Assembly (NCBI RefSeq): GCF_006539565.1
Contig: NZ_BJNG01000001.1
Coordinates: 1-64,000, forward strand
Origin: Pseudonocardia hydrocarbonoxydans
GTDB lineage: Bacteria; Actinomycetota; Actinomycetes; Mycobacteriales; Pseudonocardiaceae
Reading direction: 5' to 3'
DNA: 64,000 nucleotides
Below are positions 27,367-35,229 of this stretch, piece after piece. The notes beneath the pieces were generated by a model. It saw nothing but the letters and a program-made list of their open reading frames with translations, did no database searches and was not told the DNA's origin. Position 1 is the first letter of the stretch. Each line of letters begins with the position of its first letter. The position numbers and the translations under genes were made by a program.

Positions 27367-28335
27367 CGGCGTGGGAGCGGCGGGGTGGTCGGCGCGCACC
27401 GCGGGGCGGGGGCGTGCGGCCGCCGCGGTGTACGAGGACCGCAGCTCCGCCAGCACGTCACGGGGCTGTCGGCGCAGCCGGGTGGGGAGGGTCGGCAGCA
27501 CCGCCGCGCCCACGGCGGTGAACCTCGCCCGCTTCTCCTGCTCCCGGGCGTAGTCCTCCGGCGCGAGGTGCCACTGGTAGGAGTTGATCTCCCAGGCCAG
27601 CGCGACGTCGTCCCACCAGGCGTCGGCGATGCCGAGGAACCGGCCCGCGGCGTCGTACACCGGGGCGTTCCACCACGGCTCGGGCAGCCCGGACCGGCGC
27701 CAGAGCCGTCTCGCGTCCAGCTCGGCGGCCGAGCGGATGCCGTCACGGACGTCCCGTAGCACGCGACGCGGAGTGGCGGACCCGTGCTGCCCGCCCGCGT
27801 CGAGCTCCGTCACGAGTTGCGCGACGGTGCACAGGTTCTGCTGCACGGCGTCGGAGACGAGCTCCGCGATCTCCCGCTCCGACCGCAGCAGCCGCACCGC
27901 ATCGGCGACGGCGCGTTGCACCGGGGCCAGCGGGATCCCGCCGCGCGACACCGGGTGCGGCAACCGCCTCGTCCGGTCGACACGGAGGAACCAGGTGTTG
28001 CGCACCTGCCTGGTGTGCGGCACGAGCAGCTGCAGCGATCCGCCGGCCGTCGGACCGCGCCGGATCCGGTGGCGGCGACAGGCCTCCAACCCGGTGAGCA
28101 CCGCCTGCTCGCCCCCGTGCAACAGCGCCGCGATCACGAGCTGATCCGCCGTCGGCTGCCCCGTGCACAGCAGCACGACGCCGGGTGCGAGCCGCTGCCA
28201 CGGGCCGCCGTCGCGGCAGCGGTGGTACACCGTCGACTCCGGCACGCCCAGTGCGACGAGGGTGCGGGCGGTGATCACCCCGCCCCGCGACGCGGCCAGG
28301 ATGGTGTCTCGGTCGGGTCCACGGCCGCGCGTCAC
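27328..28335 (-). CDS. AbiEi-like N-terminus with DUF559/Vsr-like nuclease fold
   Basis: A 335-residue protein of a type common in Actinobacteria. The N-terminus (ITARTLVALGVPESTVYHRC, then WQRLAPGVVLL) resembles the wHTH of AbiEi-family type IV antitoxins. The C-terminal half (PVYDAAGRFLGIADAWWDDV, LAWEINSYQWHLAPEDY, REQEKRARF) resembles the DUF559/very-short-patch-repair endonuclease fold, with D and E in sheet positions. No AbiEii toxin gene is adjacent. GTG 28335 is used without a visible ribosome binding site. Three 55-bp repeats bracket it, hinting at movement or duplication here. Confidence 0.6.
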   Translation of the reverse strand: MTRGRGPDRDTILAASRGGVITARTLVALGVPESTVYHRCRDGGPWQRLAPGVVLLCTGQPTADQLVIAALLHGGEQAVLTGLEACRRHRIRRGPTAGGSLQLLVPHTRQVRNTWFLRVDRTRRLPHPVSRGGIPLAPVQRAVADAVRLLRSEREIAELVSDAVQQNLCTVAQLVTELDAGGQHGSATPRRVLRDVRDGIRSAAELDARRLWRRSGLPEPWWNAPVYDAAGRFLGIADAWWDDVALAWEINSYQWHLAPEDYAREQEKRARFTAVGAAVLPTLPTRLRRQPRDVLAELRSSYTAAAARPRPAVRADHPAAPTPSQQGGSTPVWLQ

Positions 28336-28410
28336 GCAGCGATGATGCGGGAGCCCCCCGTCCTGGCGAGGCGTTTCGCCCCAACTCGGGCGCACCCGCC
28401 GCACACCCGG

Positions 28411-28465
28411 TTGCAGTGGGGTGGCTTCACTCCAACCCCGTTGCAGTAAAGCCACACCACTGCAA
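28411..28465. repeat. 55-bp inverted-repeat element, copy 3
   Basis: Third copy, again 25-5-25, between the AbiEi-like gene start and the metal ATPase end. One arm keeps TTGCAGTGGGGTGGCTT; the inverted arm reads TTGCAGTAAAGCCACAC at its start. Together with copies 1 and 2 it brackets the AbiEi-like gene. Confidence 0.85.
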
Positions 28466-28526
28466 CCGGTCGGGGCGGGGCGGCGGGGTCGGGTGCGGCG
28501 GCGGGGCGGGTGGGGCGGGTGGTGGG

Positions 28527-30659
28527 TCAGGGGGTGAGGCGGTAGCGGATCAGGCGGCTGCTGTTGCCCACCACCGCCACCGACGAGGCGTTGTGCAGGA
28601 TCGCCGCGACCACCGGGCTGAGGGCACCGCCCGCACCGACCAGCAGGCCCGCGGCGTTGACCGCGATGGACATGCCGTAGTTCTGCCGGATCAGCCCGAT
28701 GCTGCGCCGGCCCAGGTCGCGCAGGGCGAGCAGGGCGCGCAGGTCGTCACCGGCCAGTGCGACGTCGGCGGTCTCCACCGCCACGTCGGTGCCCCCGACG
28801 CCCATGGCGATGCCGATGTCGGCAAGGGCCAGTGCGGGTGCGTCGTTGGTGCCGTCGCCCACCATGGCGACGGTGTGGCCGCCGGCCTGCAGCGCGCGGA
28901 CCAGGTCCTGCTTCTCCTCGGGCATCACCTGCGCGCGGAACTCGGTGATCCCGAGCTCCTCGGCGACCGCGGCGGCGGTGACGGGGTGGTCGCCGGTGAG
29001 CATGACGATCCGGGTGACGCCGTCGGCGCGCAGCGCGTCGAGCACCTCGCGGGACTCGGGTCGCACGGTGTCGCGCAACGAGACCAGACCCACCAGGCGC
29101 CCGTCGACGGCGAGCAGCAGCGGGGTCTCCGCGGCCCGCTGCAGCCGCCGCACCCAGTCCTGGGCCCGGCGGGAGACCGGCACATGCTGGGCGCGCAGCA
29201 GCTCGCGCGAGCCGATGAGCAGCACCCGCCCGTCGCTCTGGACGCGCATGCCCTGACTGAGCAGCACCTCGCACTCCTCGTGCGGCGGGATCGCGATGTG
29301 CCGCTCCTCGGTGGAGCGGATCACGGCCTGCGCCAACGGGTGCCGGGAGTGGATCTCGGAGCTTGCCGAGTAGGCGAGCACCTGCTCGGGGGACCAGTCG
29401 TCGTCGAAGGACACGACGTTGGTGACGACCGGGCGGCCCTGCGTCAGCGTGCCGGTCTTGTCGAACACCACCGCGTCGACGCGTCCGGCCGCCTCCAGGT
29501 GCGCCCCGCCCTTGATCAGGATGCCGCGCCGGGCCCCGTTGCCGATGGCCGCGCTGATGGCGGTCGGGGTGGCCAGCCCGACCGCGCACGGGCAGGCGAT
29601 GAGCAGCATCGTCATCGCGCGCCGGACGTCGCGGGTGACCAGCAGCGTCAGCGCGGCGAACGCGAACGAGGTGGGGACGAAGCGGCGCGAGAAGTTCTCG
29701 CCGACGGTCTGGATCGGGGCCCGGTCGGACTGCGCCTCCTCGACGCGGGCGATGATCCGCCCGATCGCGGTGTCGCGCCCCACCGCCGACGCGCGGACGA
29801 CCAGCCGCCCGCGCAGCAGCACCGAGCCCGCGTGCAGCGTCGCCCCCGGCTCGACGGCCACGGGCAGCGTCTCCCCGGTGATCGCCGCCTGGTCGACGAC
29901 GCCCTCGCCCTGCACCACCACCCCGTCGACGGGCAGCACCACGTGCTCGTGCACCACGACCTCGTCGCCGATCACCAGGTGGTCGATGTCGACCTCGACC
30001 TCGGTGCCGTCCGCCAGCCGCGACCACGTGCGGGTCTGCGTGCCCGTCAGCAGCTCGGAGATCGCGCGCCGGGAGCGGCGCAGGGTGAGGTCGGCGACGT
30101 ACTCGCCGATGTTGAGCAGCCACAGCACCGTCAGCGCGACGACGTTCTCGCGCAGCAGCAGCGAGGCCACCGTCGCCGCTGACACGAGCGCGTCGGTGCC
30201 CGCCCCGCGCCCGCCGGCGAGCGCACCGAACGCCCCCTTGAGGAACGGGTAGCCGGTGAAGATCGTGACGCCAGTGGCGACAGTGCGGCTGGTGGGCCCG
30301 AGCAGCGGCGGTCGCCCGAGCCCGCGGCGCACCCCGAGCGCGGCGAGCGCGGCCCCGCCGACGACCAGCCGGACCAGGTCGCCGTTGCTGACGTCGGCCG
30401 AGCGCGGTGTCCGGGCCGAGGTGGCCTCCGGGTCGGCGCCGAGCCCCTTGCCGACGGCCTCGACCAGCTCGCCGCGGTCGCAGCGCGCCGGGTCGAACCA
30501 GACGACCACGTTGCCGGTGCGCGGGTAGGCGTGCACCTGGCGGACGCCCGCGACCGCGTCGACGGCGTCCTCGACGGCGACCGCGAGCGCGGGGGAGTGC
30601 CGCAGCCCGGGGGTCGCGAACCGGACCCGTCCGGCGGCGTCGGAGACGACCGTGGGCAT
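28527..30659 (-). CDS. P1B-type metal-transporting ATPase (CtpC-like)
   Basis: A 710-residue heavy-metal exporter. The N-terminal 80 residues look like an HMA domain that has lost its CxxC metal site. The transmembrane CPC motif (ACPCAVGLATPTAISAAIG, about residue 357), phosphorylation DKTGTLTQG (about 400), TGE (AAITGETLP) and GDGTNDAP are intact. The sequence around CPC and GARRGILIKGG closely recalls mycobacterial CtpC, linked to Mn/Zn handling. A short palindrome precedes it. Metal specificity cannot be read reliably. Confidence 0.9.
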   Translation of the reverse strand: MPTVVSDAAGRVRFATPGLRHSPALAVAVEDAVDAVAGVRQVHAYPRTGNVVVWFDPARCDRGELVEAVGKGLGADPEATSARTPRSADVSNGDLVRLVVGGAALAALGVRRGLGRPPLLGPTSRTVATGVTIFTGYPFLKGAFGALAGGRGAGTDALVSAATVASLLLRENVVALTVLWLLNIGEYVADLTLRRSRRAISELLTGTQTRTWSRLADGTEVEVDIDHLVIGDEVVVHEHVVLPVDGVVVQGEGVVDQAAITGETLPVAVEPGATLHAGSVLLRGRLVVRASAVGRDTAIGRIIARVEEAQSDRAPIQTVGENFSRRFVPTSFAFAALTLLVTRDVRRAMTMLLIACPCAVGLATPTAISAAIGNGARRGILIKGGAHLEAAGRVDAVVFDKTGTLTQGRPVVTNVVSFDDDWSPEQVLAYSASSEIHSRHPLAQAVIRSTEERHIAIPPHEECEVLLSQGMRVQSDGRVLLIGSRELLRAQHVPVSRRAQDWVRRLQRAAETPLLLAVDGRLVGLVSLRDTVRPESREVLDALRADGVTRIVMLTGDHPVTAAAVAEELGITEFRAQVMPEEKQDLVRALQAGGHTVAMVGDGTNDAPALALADIGIAMGVGGTDVAVETADVALAGDDLRALLALRDLGRRSIGLIRQNYGMSIAVNAAGLLVGAGGALSPVVAAILHNASSVAVVGNSSRLIRYRLTP

Positions 30660-30728
30660 GCTCAGTGGGAGTGCCCGTGCCCGGTGGCGGCTCCGGGGGC
30701 GGGGGCCTGCTCGCCATGAGGGACTCCC

Positions 30729-30741
30729 AACGGAAACCGTT
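30729..30741. promoter_or_regulatory. palindromic operator candidate between ATPase and larE
   Basis: AACGGAAACCGTT is a perfect inverted repeat (AACGG/CCGTT, three-base spacer), extended to GATAACGGTTTCCGTT on the minus strand. It sits about 70 bases upstream of the metal ATPase start and 76 bases upstream of larE. Its layout fits a metalloregulator site, but it does not match a named box closely enough to assign a protein. Confidence 0.5.
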
Positions 30742-30816
30742 ATCGACTCGCGGAGCGTACCGCCCGGTCGGCAGGGCCTAGAGTGGGAGCTGTTCGGTCC
30801 GTCCCCGGAGGTGCGC

Positions 30817-31638
30817 ATGACCCGCGGATCCGCACCCGAGACGGCCCTGCGGGCGCAGGTCCGGGCCGCGGGACGCCTGCTGGTCGCCTACTCCGGCGGT
30901 GTCGACTCCGCGCTGCTGGCCGCGGTCGCCGCCCAGGAGCTGGGGGAGCGGGCCGTCGCCGTGACGGCGGTGTCGGCGAGCCTGCCGCGCACCGAGCGGG
31001 CCGCCGCGGCGGCGTTCGCCCGGGAGCACGGCATCGCCCACGTCGAGGTGTGCACCGACGAGCTCGACCGCCCGGAGTACGTGGCCAACGACGGCGACCG
31101 CTGCTTCCACTGCAAGTCGGCCCTGCTCGACGTCCTGGCCCCGCTCGCCGCGCTGAGCGGCGCCCGGATCGCGCTGGGCACCACGCTCGACGACCTCGGC
31201 GACCATCGCCCCGGGCAGCGCGCCGCGGCGGCCCGGGGAGCGGTCGCCCCGCTCGTCGACGCCGGGCTGGCCAAGGCCGACGTCCGCCGGATCAGCGCCG
31301 AGCTCGGCCTGGAGACCGCCGCCAAGCCCGCCGCGGCGTGCCTGTCGTCGCGGGTCGCCTACGGCGAACGGGTCACCGCCGAGGTGCTCGGGCGCATCGA
31401 GCGGGCCGAGGACGCCGTGCGCGCGCTCGGCTTCCCGGTGTGCCGGGTGCGCTCGCACGGCGACGGGTCCGTGGCCCGGATCGAGGTCCCCGCCGACGAC
31501 GTGCCGCGGGCGGCCGGGCTGCGCGCCGAGCTGGACGGGGTGGTCCGCGCGGCCGGGTTCGCCTTCTCCGCGCTCGACCTGCACGGCTTCGCCAGCGGCC
31601 GGATGAACGTGCTGCTCGGGCTGCCGGCCCCGCGGTGA
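30817..31638 (+). CDS. larE: LarE, sulfur transferase for the nickel-pincer cofactor
   Basis: A 273-residue PP-loop ATP pyrophosphatase that adds sulfur to the LarB product. The P-loop is SGGVDS (S26-S31). Cysteines C96 and C99 occur in RCFHCKSALL and C175 in AAACLSSRV. C175 aligns with the sacrificial or cluster-binding cysteine of known LarE proteins, and a third cysteine C207 lies in FPVCRVRS. GGAGG precedes ATG 30817. It heads a larE-larB-larC operon with four-base overlaps. Confidence 0.92.
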   Translation: MTRGSAPETALRAQVRAAGRLLVAYSGGVDSALLAAVAAQELGERAVAVTAVSASLPRTERAAAAAFAREHGIAHVEVCTDELDRPEYVANDGDRCFHCKSALLDVLAPLAALSGARIALGTTLDDLGDHRPGQRAAAARGAVAPLVDAGLAKADVRRISAELGLETAAKPAAACLSSRVAYGERVTAEVLGRIERAEDAVRALGFPVCRVRSHGDGSVARIEVPADDVPRAAGLRAELDGVVRAAGFAFSALDLHGFASGRMNVLLGLPAPR

Positions 31639-32297
31639 GCGGGTTCTCCGATCTCGGCCACTCACGGCCCGACCTCGACCGCGAGCGACGGCAGGGCCTG
31701 CCGGAGGTCGTCTACGGCCCGGGCAAGACCCCCGCGGCGATCGCCGGGGTGGTGCGCGAGCTGCTGGCCGGCAACACCGGGCCGGTGCTGGTCACCCGCG
31801 TCGACGCCGACGCGGCGGCCGCCGTCGACGTCCCCGGGGGCCGCTACGACGCCGCGGCCCGGCTGCTCGTGTGGCGCCCGGCGCCGTCGCGGGGGTTCCG
31901 GGTCGTGGTGGCCTCCGCCGGCACCTCCGACGCCCCGGTCGCGGCCGAGGCGGCGGCCGTCGCGGCGGCGGTGGGCCTGGACGTGCACGAGATCCGCGAC
32001 GTCGGCGTGGCCGGGCTGCACCGGCTGCTCGCCGAGCGCGCGGCGCTCGACGCCGCCGACACCGTCGTCTGCGTGGCCGGGATGGAGGGCGCGCTGGCCA
32101 GCGTGATCGGGGGCCTGGTGGGCTGCCCGGTCGTCGCGGTGCCCACGTCGGTGGGCTACGGCGCGTCCCTGGACGGGGTCACGGCGCTGCTCGCGATGCT
32201 GTCCTCGTGCGCGGCCGGGGTCGTGGTCGTCAACATCGACTCGGGGTTCGGCGCCGCGATGGCCGCGCACCGCCTGGCGCGGGCGGCGCGCCGGTGA
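31635..32297 (+). CDS. larB: LarB, nicotinic acid adenine dinucleotide carboxylase/hydrolase
   Basis: A 220-residue enzyme that carboxylates and hydrolyses NaAD in nickel-pincer nucleotide synthesis. The C-terminal PurE-like domain is clear: FRVVVASAGTSDAPVAAEA, VCVAGMEGALASVIGGLVG, CPVVAVPTSVGYGAS and VVNIDSGFGAA. The N-terminus DLDRERRQGLPEVVYGPGKT is the LarB signature. GTG 31635 overlaps larE's stop. Cytoplasmic. Confidence 0.93.
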   Translation: MSGFSDLGHSRPDLDRERRQGLPEVVYGPGKTPAAIAGVVRELLAGNTGPVLVTRVDADAAAAVDVPGGRYDAAARLLVWRPAPSRGFRVVVASAGTSDAPVAAEAAAVAAAVGLDVHEIRDVGVAGLHRLLAERAALDAADTVVCVAGMEGALASVIGGLVGCPVVAVPTSVGYGASLDGVTALLAMLSSCAAGVVVVNIDSGFGAAMAAHRLARAARR

Positions 32298-33454
32298 TCT
32301 GCTGGCTCAACCCGGTGGGCGGCATCTCCGGCGACATGCTGCTCGGCGCCCTGCTCGACCTCGGCGCCCCGCTCGACGGCGTCCGCGCCGCGGTCGCGGC
32401 CACCGGCCTGCGGGGCTTCACCCTCGACGCCGAGCGCGTCACCCGCGGCGCGCTCACCGCGACCCGCGCGCTCGTCACCGTCGAGGACGCCGCGACCGAG
32501 CGCCGGGCCGCCGAGCTGCTGGAACGGGTCGCGGCGTGGCCCATGGCGGCGCGGGCGGTCCGCGCGATCGCCGAGGTGGAGGGCCGCATCCACGGCATCG
32601 ACCCGGCCCGGGTGCACCTGCACGAGATCGGCGGGCTCGACACCGTCGTCGACACGGTGGGGGTCGCCGCGGCCTGCGACCTGCTCGGCGTCGGCGCCCT
32701 GCACTGCGGCCCCCTGCCGCTGGGCCACGGCACCGTCACCACCCGGCACGGCGTGCTGCCGCTCCCGGCACCGGCCACGGCCGCGCTGCTGGCCGCGGCG
32801 GGTGCGCCGGTGACCGGCGCGGGGGAGGGCGAGACGGTGACCCCCACGGGTGCCGCCCTGCTCAGCGGCGCCGTCTTCGGACCCGTCCCGCCCATGCGGC
32901 TGACCGCCGTCGGCTACGGGGCGGGCGGCCGCGACGACCCGGACCGGCCCAACGTCCTGCAGGCGCTGCTGGGGGAGCCGCAGGGGACGGTCGCGGAGAT
33001 GGTCCTGCTGGAGACCAACGTCGACGACGTCACCGGCGAGGTGCTCGGCCACCTGGTCGCCCGGCTGCTCGACGCCGGGGCCGCCGACGCCTGGACCACC
33101 CCGATCGTCATGAAGAAGGGCCGCCCGGCGCACACCGTGCACGTGCTCGCCGCGCCGGAGCGGGCCGCGGGCTGCGAGCGGATCGTGCTCGCCGAGACCG
33201 GCAGCCTCGGCCTGCGGCGCAGCCCGGTCGAGCGGGTCGCGCTGCCCCGCCGCACCACGACCGTGCAGGTGGGCGGGCACCCCGTCCGGGTGAAACACGG
33301 GCCGTGGGGGTCCAAGCCCGAGCACGACGACGTCGCCGCGGCGGCCGCGGCGCTGGGGCTACCCCTGCGGGAGGTCGCCCGCCGGGCCCGCGACGACGGT
33401 GATGGTGGGCCCGAGCCGCAGCGTGCGGGTGACGTAGCAGACCCGCTCGGCTGA
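32294..33454 (+). CDS. larC: LarC, nickel insertion cyclometallase
   Basis: A 386-residue CTP-dependent nickel insertase that completes the pincer cofactor. It opens WLNPVGGISGDMLLGALLDL; IHGIDPARVHLHEIGGLDT and PLPLGHGTVTTRHGVLPLPA are conserved, then the C-terminal part has ETNVDDVTGEVLG. It is encoded in one frame, unlike the frameshifted larC1/larC2 of Lactiplantibacillus. The last 96 bases overlap the convergent OsmC gene. No larA-type racemase is in the window. Confidence 0.92.
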   Translation: MICWLNPVGGISGDMLLGALLDLGAPLDGVRAAVAATGLRGFTLDAERVTRGALTATRALVTVEDAATERRAAELLERVAAWPMAARAVRAIAEVEGRIHGIDPARVHLHEIGGLDTVVDTVGVAAACDLLGVGALHCGPLPLGHGTVTTRHGVLPLPAPATAALLAAAGAPVTGAGEGETVTPTGAALLSGAVFGPVPPMRLTAVGYGAGGRDDPDRPNVLQALLGEPQGTVAEMVLLETNVDDVTGEVLGHLVARLLDAGAADAWTTPIVMKKGRPAHTVHVLAAPERAAGCERIVLAETGSLGLRRSPVERVALPRRTTTVQVGGHPVRVKHGPWGSKPEHDDVAAAAAALGLPLREVARRARDDGDGGPEPQRAGDVADPLG

Positions 33455-33778
33455 GGCGACGAGCCGGTCGAGCTCGGCGCCCGTCGGGGACTCGGCGGTG
33501 ACCGTGACCCGCAGGTCGGAGAACTGCGGGCCGTCGTAGGTGCCGGTGACCTCGACGTTCAGCCCGGCGAGGGCCACATCCCGCTTACGCGCCGACCAGG
33601 CCACCGCGAGCGTCATGCACGAGGCCACCGAGGCGAGCAGCACCTCGGTCGGCTGCGGGCCCCGCCCGGTGCCGCCGTCGACGGACTCCGGTTCGTCGAC
33701 GACGAGCTCGAACCCCCCGGCGTCGACGACGGCGCGCAGGCCACCGTCCCAACGCGAGCTGACCGTGCGCTCTGTCAC
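33359..33778 (-). CDS. OsmC family protein
   Basis: A 139-residue OsmC/Ohr-type protein. The two redox cysteines are present: C54 in VASCMTL and C114 in ERVCYVTRTL. These proteins reduce organic hydroperoxides or handle persulfides. GTG 33778 starts MTERTVSSRWDG. It overlaps larC tail-to-tail by 96 bases and is next to the Nit-like locus, where several other sulfur-redox genes occur. Substrate unknown. Confidence 0.85.
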   Translation of the reverse strand: MTERTVSSRWDGGLRAVVDAGGFELVVDEPESVDGGTGRGPQPTEVLLASVASCMTLAVAWSARKRDVALAGLNVEVTGTYDGPQFSDLRVTVTAESPTGAELDRLVASAERVCYVTRTLRLGPTITVVAGPAGDLPQG

Positions 33779-33883
33779 GAGTACCTCCGGTAGTGGGACG
33801 TGCAACACACCTGCAACGAACGACTGGAAACGTGGCGCCCCACCCGACCGGCCCGCCCACGGGCCCGCACGAGGGAGCTGTCC

Positions 33884-34213
33884 ATGACGATCATGACGTG
33901 TGCCGGTGCGACCGCGACCCGAGCCGCCTGCACCGACGGCTGCACCGTCGAGCCCGCGCTGCGCGGGCACCACGACCGCCTGCTCGCCGTCGAGCACGAC
34001 GCCGACGAGCTGATCGAGCTGATGGAGCTCGCGGTCACCTGGGGCGAGCTGGAGTACGCCGACGAGCCGCTGGTCGGGCCCGACCGCTGGGTCGAGTTCG
34101 CGGCCACCCACCTCTGGGTCGACCCCGCCCGGGCCGAGCGGATCTTCTCCCTCGCCGCCGACGTCGCCGCGCGCTCGGTGGCGCCGCTGCGGATCCAGGG
34201 GGTCGCGGCGTAG
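33884..34213 (+). CDS. hypothetical protein with Cys-containing N-terminus
   Basis: A 109-residue protein. The start contains CAGATATRAACTDGC, three cysteines in 15 residues, followed by ALRGHHDRLLAVEHDADELI and a helical acidic body. GAGGGAG lies seven bases before ATG 33884. No family is recognised. It is divergent from OsmC and ends four bases before the convergent AIR-synthase-like gene. The cysteine cluster could bind a metal or a redox group. Confidence 0.6.
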   Translation: MTIMTCAGATATRAACTDGCTVEPALRGHHDRLLAVEHDADELIELMELAVTWGELEYADEPLVGPDRWVEFAATHLWVDPARAERIFSLAADVAARSVAPLRIQGVAA

Positions 34214-34217
34214 CCGC

Positions 34218-35186
34218 TCACCGGGCCAGCCCGGTCACCGCGTCGGCGCCGACGTCGAACACGGTGGCCCTCGCCTGCCCGAGCCGCAGGTCCAGGCGCC
34301 CGGAGTCGTCCAGGACGCCGAGGGCGGCCGCGTGCAGCCCGCGCCCGGTGAACGCCGCGACGAGCTCGTCCTCGCGGCCCGCCGGGGCGCAGAGCAGGAA
34401 ACCGAAGCTGGGGAAGCAGGTGAGCCAGGCCGCCAGGTCGACGCCGTCGGGGACGGGCAGTGCGCCGAGGTCCACGGTGACGCCGAACCGCCCCTGTTCG
34501 AGCAGCATCGCCAGCGACCCGGCGAACCCGGCCATGCTGATGTCCTTCGCGGCCACGCACGACCCGGCGGCGGCCACCTCCGCGAGCAGCCGGACGTCAC
34601 CGGCGCAGCGCTCCCCGCGGGCGTCGAAGGCGGGGAAGAACGGGAAGTCCGGGCGCATGGTCCCGTCCAGGGCGTAGGCGGCGACGAGCACCTGCCCGGC
34701 CGCCATCCGCGTCACCGACAACGGGTGCGTGGCCGCGCCGACGCCGAACGCCGACACCGCGGGCTCGCCGTCGTGCTCGGTGAGGTGCCCGCCGACCACC
34801 GGCACGCGCAGCAGCGCACACGCCCGTCGCATGCCCTCCAGCACCCGGCGGGCCGTCGCGGCGTCGGCGACGATCGTGTCGACGATGCCGAGCGGCACCG
34901 CGCCCATAGCCGCCAGGTCGTTGACGTTGGTGAGCACCGCGGCGAACCCGGCGCCGAACGGGTCGGCCCGCACGAACGGCGGCCACATCGCCTCGCCGCA
35001 CGCCACGACCGACCCGCCGAACGCCTCGACGACGGCCCCGTCGTCACCCGGCCCGCCGAGCCAGTCGCTGGCGCCGAGCACCTCGGAGACGAGCCCGATC
35101 GCGGCCTTGCCGCGGAGCCCGGGATGGGCACGGAGCCGCTCGACGAGATCCTCGAGCGCGGCCTGGTCGGTTCGGGGAGCGAGCAC
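34218..35186 (-). CDS. AIR-synthase-like protein of the Nit1C type (Sll0787-like)
   Basis: A 322-residue PurM/SelD superfamily ATP-binding protein: WLGGPGDDGAVVEAFGGS, FGAGFAAVLTNVNDLAAMGA, VVGGHLTEHD and AAKDISMAGFAGSLAMLLEQ. The KDIS and GHLTEHD patterns match the Sll0787-type AIR-synthase-like proteins found with nitrilase, radical SAM and GNAT genes in Nit1C clusters (NitF). It probably phosphorylates a small amide or amine-like compound. GTG 35186 lies against the shared intergenic motif, with AGGAG only two bases upstream. Confidence 0.85.
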   Translation of the reverse strand: MLAPRTDQAALEDLVERLRAHPGLRGKAAIGLVSEVLGASDWLGGPGDDGAVVEAFGGSVVACGEAMWPPFVRADPFGAGFAAVLTNVNDLAAMGAVPLGIVDTIVADAATARRVLEGMRRACALLRVPVVGGHLTEHDGEPAVSAFGVGAATHPLSVTRMAAGQVLVAAYALDGTMRPDFPFFPAFDARGERCAGDVRLLAEVAAAGSCVAAKDISMAGFAGSLAMLLEQGRFGVTVDLGALPVPDGVDLAAWLTCFPSFGFLLCAPAGREDELVAAFTGRGLHAAALGVLDDSGRLDLRLGQARATVFDVGADAVTGLAR

Positions 35187-35191
35187 GTCTC

Positions 35192-35208
35192 CTATAGTAG
35201 ATGGACCT
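35192..35208. promoter_or_regulatory. locus-specific promoter motif 1 (CTATAGTAGA)
   Basis: CTATAGTAGATGGACCT contains TATAGT (35193-35198), a good -10 box for the rightward ComA-like operon, in a 43-base divergent gap. A weak -35 (TTCGGG, 35171) has 16 bases spacing. It matches the motif at 47944 in 15 of 17 positions. The surrounding TAGT...ACTA (35196-35215) forms an imperfect palindrome that could bind the local regulator. Confidence 0.65.
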
Positions 35209-35229
35209 CCACTAACCTAGGATCCGAAC

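Noticed and set aside
27328..28335. Complete AbiE toxin-antitoxin system
   Set aside because: Only the AbiEi-like wHTH is seen, fused to a nuclease-like domain; no AbiEii nucleotidyltransferase gene is adjacent.
30660..30729. 22-residue His-rich frame (TTG start, ending GHGHSH) as a gene
   Set aside because: A stop codon sits just upstream, the only start is TTG, and there is no ribosome binding site; kept only as an observation.
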